Part shown: piece by piece, positions 19,340 through 28,046 of the stretch | How the letters are laid out: the number at the start of each line of letters is the position of its first letter | How positions within the stretch are numbered: the stretch's first letter is position 1 | Origin: Chryseobacterium oleae | GTDB taxonomy: Bacteria > Bacteroidota > Bacteroidia > Flavobacteriales > Weeksellaceae | Direction: 5' to 3' | Assembly: GCF_900115055.1 (NCBI RefSeq) | Contig: NZ_FOVD01000011.1 | Span: 1 to 64,000, forward strand | DNA: 64,000 bases | Made by a program: the position numbers and the translations under genes | Notes under the pieces: generated by a model | What the model was told of the DNA's origin: nothing | Seen by the model: only the letters and a program-made list of their open reading frames with translations | Database searches by the model: none

Positions 19340-21650
19340 TGGCTATATTTAAAACTAAATTATCTTTTCTCCACTGTGAATCTCCGAAGTTGATCCGGTT
19401 AAATGCCCATCGGTCTCCTTTTTCATAATAAGGAACACGCAGTGGCATGGCAAGATCCAGCCTCAAAATTAAGATAGAGAAATCAAGTCTTAGACCAACT
19501 CCGGCTCCGACTGCAACTTCACTTAAAAATTCTTTGGAAAATTTAGCGCCCGGTCTTTGGGTGTCTTCATTAATTAACCAGACATTTCCTGCATCTGCGA
19601 AGACCGCCACATTTAAAAACTTATAAAGATTGGCACGGTATTCAGCATTAAGTTCCAGCTTAATATCTCCGGACTGGTCAAAATAATAACCGGATTTAAT
19701 GGTTCTCGGGTCAAAACTTCCCGGACCTAATGTTCTCGCCCGGAATGCTCTGATACTGTTACTACCTCCTGAAAAGAACTGCTTGGAGAAAGGAATATTC
19801 TCCGAATTCCCGTAAGGATAAGCGATCCCGCCAATAAATCGGGTGGCTAAAGAAGTTTTTTCTGTAAACTTATGATAAAGCCTGAAGTCGTTTTCCATTT
19901 TAGCATACTGGCTGAAAGGGATTCCGAAAATCTTTTTTTCTTTTCCTTTTTCAACATTAGCGCCAGTTACCAAACCTGTAATATTTCCTGCCAAATCCAA
20001 TGTTCCTTTATAATAAATGGTCGTCGGTTTGGACAGCATTGTGTTCGTATACGTATAAGAATAGGTAGGGCCAAAAATAAGCTGCTTCTGAACAACCCTT
20101 TGCATGGCATCACTGTTAGCGGATATAGAGTCATACAGAGCGGTAACCTTGGCAGGTGAAACCAATGTCACATCCAATACCTTCAGATCATGCTCCTTTC
20201 TTACATTTTCCTTCCATAAATACCCAAATGATGCACTGAATGTATTCAACGTATAATACTCGGTACGGTTCTGGAATTCAAATCCTAAATTGATATTCGT
20301 TCTCGGAACAAATGCACTTGAAGAATTGAAGCGGAAAGGCGCCACGATCCTTGGAATGGAAAGCTGTACGGTTGATCCTGCACGAAACAGGTTTTTTGCA
20401 TTTTCCTGACCTCCCATCTGGAAATCAAATGCACCATAAACAGCTGCTTTAAACTGTTCGGCTCCTCTGAAAAAGTTTCTGTGCGTCCAGTTTAAATTCA
20501 ATTCGCTACCGGCATAGTTGGCAGAATTGGTTCTTCCCAAAGCTTCAAGCCTTAGCGACTGAATTTGTCTCGGGGTCAGTAAATAATACGCATCAAACTG
20601 ATGTTTTAATGAATCTGAAACTATAAATTCATTTTTTACGAATTTGAAAACGCCCAGACTGATCAGGCGGTTAAGCGTAAGATTATGATTGGAGCGGTTA
20701 TACAGATCTCCTTTTTTAAAGTACAAAGCTCTGTCGAAAATCTTTGGTTTAAATTTATGCTGCGGATCAATCACATAAATGTCATCATAAGCATATTTGG
20801 AAAGTGAGTCAGGATTCATAGGAACATTATACTTTCCTCTTTTTACATCCTGAATATTATAATTCGGGAAAACAATCACCTTGTCAATGCTGAACTGATC
20901 AGTCGCCAGATCCGGAGTGTCTTCTTTTAATTTTACGTTAAGCTCAACCTGATGATTTTTGCTTACGGTACTGTCCGCCTGAACAATAATATTGTCCGGA
21001 CTGAAATAATAGAACCCTCTTTCTTTTAAGCCATTATCGATCCTTTCTCTTTCATTTTTAATTACATCAAGATCAAAAGGTTTTCCGGTTTTAAGAAGCG
21101 TTTTATTGGCTAAACTTTGAATTTCCTTATTGACCAGCGAAGAATCCTGCTGAAACTTAACATTGCTCACCAGATATCTTGCACCGGGTCTTAAGGTGTA
21201 AATAACCTGTGCTTTTTTATTTTTAGAAACCGTATCATAGGTCGCTTTTGCATTAAAATACCCCTTGTTTTCAGAATAGTTTTCAATAATCTTTCTGTTG
21301 AACTCACGGTCTACATCTCCCAGTAATACAGGTTTTTCACCTACTTTATATTTTAGCCAGTAATTAAAACCTTTATCTTTTTTAGGTTCTTTGGCGATAT
21401 TGTAGAAGTATAATTTCGGACGGAGACCTAATAAAGTGGAATTGGGTTTAGGAACTAAATTCTCCTCCAAAGCAGCCTTTAGTTCTTTTTTCTCCTTCTT
21501 CGAAAGACTGTCGTTTTCTATTTTCACTTCACCACCCGTATACAGCATCTGTCCCTGCTTCAGGTATTTCGTATTGCTGCAGGAAAGACTAGCTGCGGTA
21601 AGGCCCGAAGCGAACAGATATTTACAATATAGATTAAGTCTGCTTTTCAT
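19323..21650 (-). CDS. tamL: TamL, lipoprotein Omp85-family assembly factor
   Basis: This 775-residue protein is the Bacteroidota lipoprotein form of TamA, an Omp85-family barrel that works with TamB in outer-membrane assembly or lipid transport. The signal peptide ends with the lipobox SLSC (Cys24). POTRA-like segments cover roughly residues 30-340, and the 16-strand barrel is C-terminal. The Omp85 signature FFSGGSNSIRAFRARTLGPG (about residues 630-649) is present, and the C-terminus IAIGYPF ends in Phe. The tamB stop and this start overlap by one base (TAATG), indicating translational coupling. TamL as a lipoprotein variant is established for this phylum. The exact role here is inferred. 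Confidence 0.9.
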   Translation of the reverse strand: MKSRLNLYCKYLFASGLTAASLSCSNTKYLKQGQMLYTGGEVKIENDSLSKKEKKELKAALEENLVPKPNSTLLGLRPKLYFYNIAKEPKKDKGFNYWLKYKVGEKPVLLGDVDREFNRKIIENYSENKGYFNAKATYDTVSKNKKAQVIYTLRPGARYLVSNVKFQQDSSLVNKEIQSLANKTLLKTGKPFDLDVIKNERERIDNGLKERGFYYFSPDNIIVQADSTVSKNHQVELNVKLKEDTPDLATDQFSIDKVIVFPNYNIQDVKRGKYNVPMNPDSLSKYAYDDIYVIDPQHKFKPKIFDRALYFKKGDLYNRSNHNLTLNRLISLGVFKFVKNEFIVSDSLKHQFDAYYLLTPRQIQSLRLEALGRTNSANYAGSELNLNWTHRNFFRGAEQFKAAVYGAFDFQMGGQENAKNLFRAGSTVQLSIPRIVAPFRFNSSSAFVPRTNINLGFEFQNRTEYYTLNTFSASFGYLWKENVRKEHDLKVLDVTLVSPAKVTALYDSISANSDAMQRVVQKQLIFGPTYSYTYTNTMLSKPTTIYYKGTLDLAGNITGLVTGANVEKGKEKKIFGIPFSQYAKMENDFRLYHKFTEKTSLATRFIGGIAYPYGNSENIPFSKQFFSGGSNSIRAFRARTLGPGSFDPRTIKSGYYFDQSGDIKLELNAEYRANLYKFLNVAVFADAGNVWLINEDTQRPGAKFSKEFLSEVAVGAGVGLRLDFSILILRLDLAMPLRVPYYEKGDRWAFNRINFGDSQWRKDNLVLNIAIGYPF

Positions 21651-24600
21651 TATTTAAATTCTACCACTTGGTTATTTTTGTTTTCTTTTTTGCGTCTCTC
21701 TTTTTGTTTTTTCTGGAAAATTTCACGGAATTTATCATAGTCTAAAGTAATGATAAAACCTACTCCCGTTTCTATGATCTGTCCCTGAAGAGCCACCTGA
21801 TATTCATCCTTACGATACGCTCTAAGCATATACCTTCCGTCTTTTGAAAGGCTGTAATCTACCGTAACGTTTCCTGCAATATTCGTTGTGCTTTCGTTTT
21901 GGCGTGCTTCACCTTCCAGGGCAAAATTACTTCCCACGGAAACTTTCAGACGGTCATTCAGTAATTTTTTACTTACCCCAACATTCAGATCCGTTCTTGT
22001 ATTTTTCTTCCCGCTTGAATAATCTTCGGAAGAATCAAGGCCTAAATCTATATCCACTCCTTTAATTAAGCCCGAAGCAAGATTGTTCAGCTGTTGCGAA
22101 AGAATTTTACTCACACTTTGTCTGGCCATCATTTCAGCAGACATTCCCGCGCCGGATTCAAAAGGATTTTCCCCAATAAAACGGTTCAGTAGAAGAAGCG
22201 CAAAAACCTGTTTATTCATTTCAGATTCCTGAGTTCTCAGCTGTGTGAGCTTTTGATCAACAATGTCTTTTACCGTAGACGAGATTGCATTATTTTTTTC
22301 GTCTGTCGTGATGTCAAAACTGATCTGTGGTTTCAGAAGCTCACCTTTCATTTTTAGTAAAGTATTGAAAGGGATTCTCTGTTTAAACTGGTTCAGTATG
22401 GAAGCATCTTCACCACTCACTTGTTGTTCAACGAGATCAATAGGTGGGGCTTCCGTTTTATATACAGCGGTGATGTCCATAATCGCGGCAGTCGGTTCAC
22501 CGGTCCACGTAATGGTACTTCCTTTCTGGATATCAAATTTACGTTTCAGAAGACTTACGGAAAGTTCATACGAACCTTTTTCTACTTCATAAACCCCTAC
22601 AAGCGTTGTTTTTCCTGAAGGATCAATTCCGCCCGTCAGTTCTGCTTCACCCTGAAGTTTTACAAAATCTCCGTTCGCTTTATCAATTACAATGGACATT
22701 TTAGCTTCCTTGCTGACTTCGATATTCACACTCACGTCCATTCCTTTGATGCGGCTCTGGGCTTTCAGAGAATCGGCTTTAACGGTTTTGTTTAAAACTA
22801 CCTGATCCTGATCAATGAATTCAACAATTCCGTCTCTCTCCTGTACAGAAGGACTCGATTGCGGAAGGACAAAAGTGAAGTCGGTATCATCAGAAACAGC
22901 CAGTCTGCCGTCCACTTTCGGAAGATCCAGGTTTCCACGGATATGAAGTCCTGCATCAATGGCAAGAATTCCATACATCATCGCGTCATTGGATTTTTCT
23001 GAATTCACCACTTTGAAATCTTTGGCATTCACATCAAGATTAAATGCGAAATCCCTGTAAGTCTGCGTAAGAACCTGCCCGTTGATGACAAGGGAATTTC
23101 CGTCCTTATCGTTGATTTTAAACTTATTAAATTCTATACCACGGTTCGTAAAGTCAATTTCATCATTCAGTTTTCTGAAATCACTGCCGGTTTTGGCAAT
23201 TTCCAGGCCTGCATCATTGAACTTTACCTTACCTAAAATATTCGGTTTTTCTGTATTTCCGGTAATCTTTAAATTTCCTGAAATATAGCCTTCCGTATTC
23301 GTTATCGCATTCATGGAGAATCCCTGAACACTTTTCATCTGAAGCTTATTGATCGCCATATTCAGATCAAATGTGCTTGAAGAAGTATTGTAATCTCCAA
23401 GGATTTTCACATCGTTATCATTGCCGGATAACGCAACATCAGCATTTAAAATATTCGGTGAAGCATTATTCACTTTTACCGCCAGATTTCCAACTGCATT
23501 TCCGTACACGATCAGATCTGTGATGTTAAGGTCTGAAGTGAAAGTCATATTTTTCGTGACATCACGAAGCTGAGCTGTTCCGTTGATTGTTCCTTTGGCC
23601 AGAACCGTATCTTTTTTAATCAGTTCGGTAATGGTTTCTATTTTAAAATCTTTAAGGGCAACATTCAAAGGACTGGCCGGACTTTCGGTTTCAGACTGAA
23701 GTGAGATCTGACTTCCTCCGTTTGATAAAACGAAATTATCTGCTAAAATCCCTTTGCTGCTGATCTGGATCTTATTGTTTTCAGCAACATTCCAGTCCGA
23801 ATAATTAAGTTTTAAACCATCCGGGTTCAGAGATATTTCTGTGATATCATTCAGCGATTTGGCCTTTCCTGCAATAAGGAACTGCGTAGCATCTTTGTCG
23901 TCTTTGGTCGTAACATTATAATTGATGGTATTATCAGCCACATCTCCGGTCACCGCTATTTTTTTCAGGGTGAAGCTGGAACTTTTTAAAGAACCTGCAT
24001 TGAGACTGTACTGTAACGCCTGATTTTCATTGGTTACTTTTAACGCTACATTTTCCAGCGAATTTTCACCATATAATAATTGCGGAATCTGTCCGCCTAT
24101 TTCAATTTTTTGAGAATCAGCATCATAATTTCCTGCTAAATTGATGGTTTCAAAAGTTTTCAGCTCCGGAACAAATTTCCTGATCAGATCATCATTTTTA
24201 ATCTTGGCATTGAAGGTGAAAAACTGCCCCGGATCAATTTTTTGTCCTTTGGCAGGTTTCTGGAACTGATAATACTGATTGATCGTCTGCGTTAAAGCAC
24301 CGAAAATCTGGGTCAGTTTATATTTTCCCTTTAATGAAACATCAGCAATCTGAGAATTGAAAATAATCTGCGTGGAATCCTGTGTAGAAGATGCTTTCAG
24401 ATTCACTTCCTGCACCGGATAAACTTCTTTGGTATCTGAGAATGCAAAATCTTTTAAGTTTAAATACCCGTTCAGCGCATCCGGATCAAGGCTTGAAAAA
24501 TCTCCGTCGATCTTTCCTGCGATAATCATGGGTTTTTCATAGAATCCAAGTTTATTCACATCAAGTTTGATCACTTCACCGTTGATTTTCACTGTAGGAT

Positions 24601-26680
24601 TTTTTTCACTGTAAACTCCGGAAGCTATTAAATTCAGATTTGCATTCGGATCTTTCGAGTTGAGAACGATATTGTAAACTCCTTTATTAATTTTACCCGT
24701 CAGATCCATATTCTGGTAGCGGTATCCTTTGTAAACAGCCGATGCTACATGACCTTTAAGATCTGCTTTTGCATTTTTGAAGTCAAAGCTTTCACCTTTT
24801 GCAGAAATCTGAGCGGTAACGGCTCCGACATCCTTATTCTTGATAATCTTTCCAACCTGGATCGCCTGAAGATTAGCTTTTACATCATACAGTTCGCGGT
24901 TTTTTCTGCTCATGTCCACATCTGCCACGATAGCAGCGTTTCCAAGGGTAGAGTAGAGGTTCAGGTCTGCCTTCACCACCTTTGTGGTTCCTTTTGCACT
25001 TCCTTTGATACTGAAATGGGAAGGCAGGGAAATATTGGATGGAATGGTGTTTTTCGGAACCAGATTGTAAACCGTTTTAGCTTCTGCTGAAAATTCTGCA
25101 ATCCTAAGATCATAGTAAAGATTTTCAGGTTTCATTGCATTTTTGATTCTTCCTGATGCAGCTACTCTCAACTGATCCAGACCTGAAACTTTAAGATCTT
25201 TAATCAGTAAATCATTGACGATTCCCTGAACATTGGCATTCACATTCAGAATAGCGTTCGGGTATTTATTGAATGGAGCGGTATTTCGTAAAGTAGGAAC
25301 AATATTCAGGATATCGGCGAAACCTATTTTGGAATCTTTGATATTGGCTGAAATTTTTACAGCACCCGGATTGGAAGTCAGCTGATCAAGGGATTCATAA
25401 TTTAAAATCACCTCATCACGGATCAGCGTTTTCGGGGTTTGCAGATAAAGATCCTTCAGGTAAGCCTGTTTTTCAGCATAGACAAAATCGGTATTGAATT
25501 TCTGGATATCCAGCCCTCTTCCTTCCTGAATTTCTGCTGAATTCACGGTTCCTGCAAACGTATTATTCTCCATTTTGAAGCTTCTTACTTCCACGTTCAT
25601 TTTGGAGAAATTCATGTGGTTGAAATCCATTCCCTGCTTGGTGGGAGCAATCGCAGTGTTGTTGTACACAACTTTTACATCATTTAGGACCAGTTTTCCA
25701 AGAAGCAATTTCATCGCTTTATCCTTGTCTGAAACTTTAGAAACCTCAGGTTCTTTTGAGTCCTTCGGATTGGCATTTTGTGCAGGAAGGTACAGGTTGG
25801 CATTAATATCAGCTCCGGAAAGAAAAACATTGGAAATGTTGTAGGAATTATTTTCGAGATCCAGTTTATTGACTTTCGTACTTAATTCTTTGAACAGAAC
25901 CTTAGCAAACGTTTTGGTATTATCATCGCCGTAATCTATATCGAAGTTGGTCAGTTTGATTCCTCTAAGGCCTATATTCATCGGCTTTTTGTCATTGAGT
26001 GAATCTACCTTTTTCTCTACTTTTTTAGAAACCTCTTCAATAAGGTCCTGTTTTAATTTTAATTTCAGTCCGTCAAGGTTGATATCATTAACGGCATAGG
26101 TATTTTTATTGAGGTCAAAGGTTTTAACCCTGGTATCAAATGATTTGAAATATAATTTAATATCATTTCTTGACTGCTGATCGTTGAAGGTCACCCCAAT
26201 ATCCTTTAAATTAATCTTATCAAGAGAAATAATAAAAGGCTTGGAAGGACTTTCCTCTTTGTCGCTGGTCGCAAAAGCATTGATGATATAATCGAAATTG
26301 AATGTCCCGTTTGGCTTACGGACTACATTGGCGCGTGCTCCCTCAAGATCCACCGAAGTAATATCGGCGGTGGAACTGATAAGCTTCATCATATTCAGAC
26401 CTACATCCAGCTTTTTAACAGCCAGAAGCGTGTCTACATCCTGTCCTTTGAGATAAAGGTTTTCCATCACAAGACTGTTTGGGAATCCTATATAAACCCT
26501 TTCCAGACTTACTTTGGTCTTGATTTTTTTCTCAAGATAGACGACGAGTTTGTCTTTGATGAAATTTTGAACGGCAGGAAGCCTCAGACTTAAGATCAGA
26601 AGGGTAACAAAAACCAATATCGAAATAAAAGTTATTGCAATACGCTTTAAAATTTTTTTTTTGTTGATTTTTAGTTTCAA
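21650..26680 (-). CDS. tamB: TamB-family translocation/assembly module protein
   Basis: A 1676-residue AsmA/TamB-like protein anchored in the inner membrane by one helix near residues 14-33 (IAITFISILVFVTLLILSLR). The long periplasmic part is made of beta-strand repeats expected to form a groove spanning toward the outer membrane. The C-terminal DUF490 domain contains FALLLLNRFIGENPF and GVGFIITLDYDKFREIF. It pairs with the TamL barrel encoded next. The Lys-rich C-terminal tail (KKQKERRKKENKNN) is hydrophilic. It is the first gene of the operon, with a candidate -7 box 19 bases upstream. Confidence 0.92.
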   Translation of the reverse strand: MKLKINKKKILKRIAITFISILVFVTLLILSLRLPAVQNFIKDKLVVYLEKKIKTKVSLERVYIGFPNSLVMENLYLKGQDVDTLLAVKKLDVGLNMMKLISSTADITSVDLEGARANVVRKPNGTFNFDYIINAFATSDKEESPSKPFIISLDKINLKDIGVTFNDQQSRNDIKLYFKSFDTRVKTFDLNKNTYAVNDINLDGLKLKLKQDLIEEVSKKVEKKVDSLNDKKPMNIGLRGIKLTNFDIDYGDDNTKTFAKVLFKELSTKVNKLDLENNSYNISNVFLSGADINANLYLPAQNANPKDSKEPEVSKVSDKDKAMKLLLGKLVLNDVKVVYNNTAIAPTKQGMDFNHMNFSKMNVEVRSFKMENNTFAGTVNSAEIQEGRGLDIQKFNTDFVYAEKQAYLKDLYLQTPKTLIRDEVILNYESLDQLTSNPGAVKISANIKDSKIGFADILNIVPTLRNTAPFNKYPNAILNVNANVQGIVNDLLIKDLKVSGLDQLRVAASGRIKNAMKPENLYYDLRIAEFSAEAKTVYNLVPKNTIPSNISLPSHFSIKGSAKGTTKVVKADLNLYSTLGNAAIVADVDMSRKNRELYDVKANLQAIQVGKIIKNKDVGAVTAQISAKGESFDFKNAKADLKGHVASAVYKGYRYQNMDLTGKINKGVYNIVLNSKDPNANLNLIASGVYSEKNPTVKINGEVIKLDVNKLGFYEKPMIIAGKIDGDFSSLDPDALNGYLNLKDFAFSDTKEVYPVQEVNLKASSTQDSTQIIFNSQIADVSLKGKYKLTQIFGALTQTINQYYQFQKPAKGQKIDPGQFFTFNAKIKNDDLIRKFVPELKTFETINLAGNYDADSQKIEIGGQIPQLLYGENSLENVALKVTNENQALQYSLNAGSLKSSSFTLKKIAVTGDVADNTINYNVTTKDDKDATQFLIAGKAKSLNDITEISLNPDGLKLNYSDWNVAENNKIQISSKGILADNFVLSNGGSQISLQSETESPASPLNVALKDFKIETITELIKKDTVLAKGTINGTAQLRDVTKNMTFTSDLNITDLIVYGNAVGNLAVKVNNASPNILNADVALSGNDNDVKILGDYNTSSSTFDLNMAINKLQMKSVQGFSMNAITNTEGYISGNLKITGNTEKPNILGKVKFNDAGLEIAKTGSDFRKLNDEIDFTNRGIEFNKFKINDKDGNSLVINGQVLTQTYRDFAFNLDVNAKDFKVVNSEKSNDAMMYGILAIDAGLHIRGNLDLPKVDGRLAVSDDTDFTFVLPQSSPSVQERDGIVEFIDQDQVVLNKTVKADSLKAQSRIKGMDVSVNIEVSKEAKMSIVIDKANGDFVKLQGEAELTGGIDPSGKTTLVGVYEVEKGSYELSVSLLKRKFDIQKGSTITWTGEPTAAIMDITAVYKTEAPPIDLVEQQVSGEDASILNQFKQRIPFNTLLKMKGELLKPQISFDITTDEKNNAISSTVKDIVDQKLTQLRTQESEMNKQVFALLLLNRFIGENPFESGAGMSAEMMARQSVSKILSQQLNNLASGLIKGVDIDLGLDSSEDYSSGKKNTRTDLNVGVSKKLLNDRLKVSVGSNFALEGEARQNESTTNIAGNVTVDYSLSKDGRYMLRAYRKDEYQVALQGQIIETGVGFIITLDYDKFREIFQKKQKERRKKENKNNQVVEFK

Positions 26681-26698
26681 ATGTGACTAGGTTTTTAA

Positions 26699-26706
26699 CA
26701 AATATA
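26699..26706 (-). promoter_or_regulatory. Candidate -7 box for the tamB operon
   Basis: On the minus strand the sequence is TATATTTG, a perfect match to TAnnTTTG, 19 bases before the tamB ATG. No -33 TTG at normal spacing is visible. Confidence 0.4.
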
Positions 26707-26855
26707 TGAATACTATTTTATTAGTTCTTTGTTGTGGTATCCTAGTACAAGTACAAAAATCCTGCCTTGGCTGTCCGGATATGGAATTTAGTTGAGTAGT
26801 TGTCAAGTGAATATGTTGATAAAGACAACCAAGGTTTGGATTTTTTTTAATAAAA

Positions 26856-26936
26856 GCCCCCTTTATATCATTTTTTAACGTTGAAAAGGTTTAGCAAAAA
26901 TGAAAATTCAAATGTTAGATAGGTTTCAAAGGGGGC
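26856..26936. repeat. Inverted repeat with 9-base arms
   Basis: GCCCCCTTT at 26856-26864 pairs with AAAGGGGGC at 26928-26936. An inner pair, TTGAAA/TTTCAA (26881-26886, 26924-26929), could extend the fold. The G/C arms stand out in an A+T-rich gap between tamB and ccoP. Confidence 0.6.
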
Positions 26937-26980
26937 AAGGAATATATGGAGATAATAAATTTTTGTTAATTATTAATAAG

Positions 26981-27129
26981 GGTTGGAAGCTGGAAGAGGG
27001 AGGCTGGAAGTTCATATTGTGCAGTTGTTTTAAAATTTGATGATTTGGCTAAAAAAAAATTAATAAAGTTGTGCTGTAGATCTGCTTTTCAACCTCAAAA
27101 ACTTCCCTCTTCCTGCTTCAAACTTCCAG
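26981..27129. repeat. Imperfect inverted repeat of GGAAG-rich sequence
   Basis: The left arm (26981-27012) is rich in GGAAG/GGAGG units. The complement of the right arm (27101-27129) reads nearly the same, with about 18 of 22 bases matching around GGAAGAGGG. It lies 11-160 bases past the ccoP stop, where it could act as a transcript-end structure or be a dispersed intergenic repeat. Which of these applies cannot be told from one copy. Confidence 0.5.
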
Positions 27130-27139
27130 ACTATTAAAA

Positions 27140-28027
27140 CTAATTGTTTCCGTTTTCCCATTTCACTTCTTCACCCTGAGCAGTGGCACCGCCCTGAGCC
27201 GGAGTGATAGGAGCGGTTTCCTGGTTGATGTGATAGATATACGCTGCAATCTTCTCAGCATCTCTTCCTGTAATAGTTCCGTCTTTGATAAAGGGACGCA
27301 TCGTAGGATTATTCGGAGAGCCGTTTTCAAGCATCCAGAAGACATTTTTAAACAGACTTTTTTCCTTGATATTGATCCAGTGGGTATCCGTAAGGTTTGG
27401 TCCGATACCTCCTTTTCCACCGTCACCATGGCAGGTTACGCAGTTGGTTTTAAATAATTCCTGACCTTCAGCGATATGGTCCGCACTGTATTTTGCATTT
27501 TCCAGATTGATCTGAGGGGCGTTTTTTTCGTATTCTTCGATGGAAGCCAGCATGGTTTTCACTTCTTTGTCATATTCAGCTTCCGGATGAGCGTATTCCG
27601 TGAAGGCAAAAGCCATCAGATACACCACACAGAATATACATCCGAACCAGAACAGACCGATCCACCATTTCGGTAATGAATTGTCAAGCTCCGTGATTCC
27701 GTCAAAACCATGATCGATAAGGATGTCTTTTTCTTCCGTAGCAGACTGTTTCTTGAATGCAGAATTCCAAAGCTTCTGGTAATATGGAATATTTTTTTCT
27801 GCTAAATATTCTTTCTTTTCCTCATCTGTCAGCCTGTTGAAACTCTCATTTTCCACCAGATCTCCAATCGAGTTCATGATCAGGAGAAGAATGACAGCGA
27901 TGAGAATAAGCGCCCAGAAAAACGGCGAGGAAAAATAACCTGAATCTCCGGCGAACATTTCAAACGCCATGATCGTTAAGCCTATCGTTGTTCCGATATA
28001 TATTGAAATGGGGGTTCTCTTTTTCAT
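27140..28027 (-). CDS. ccoP: cbb3-type cytochrome c oxidase subunit III
   Basis: A 295-residue membrane-anchored c-type cytochrome that carries electrons to the cbb3 oxygen reductase. Two hydrophobic segments near the N-terminus (about residues 9-25 and 33-50) are followed by the CcoP N-terminal region WWIGLFWFGCIFCVVYLMAF. A single haem c site follows, CVTCH (Cys196, Cys199, His200), with MRPF as candidate axial Met. Proteobacterial CcoP usually has two haem c sites and only one is present here. The gene starts 19 bases after ccoNO in the same direction. Confidence 0.93.
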   Translation of the reverse strand: MKKRTPISIYIGTTIGLTIMAFEMFAGDSGYFSSPFFWALILIAVILLLIMNSIGDLVENESFNRLTDEEKKEYLAEKNIPYYQKLWNSAFKKQSATEEKDILIDHGFDGITELDNSLPKWWIGLFWFGCIFCVVYLMAFAFTEYAHPEAEYDKEVKTMLASIEEYEKNAPQINLENAKYSADHIAEGQELFKTNCVTCHGDGGKGGIGPNLTDTHWINIKEKSLFKNVFWMLENGSPNNPTMRPFIKDGTITGRDAEKIAAYIYHINQETAPITPAQGGATAQGEEVKWENGNN

Positions 28028-28046
28028 TGCAGTACAATTTTATAGG

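Noticed and set aside
22263..25844. Several plus-strand open frames opposite tamB (22263, 23082, 24749, 25575)
   Set aside because: They are shadows of the tamB reading frame without start signals or recognisable domains.
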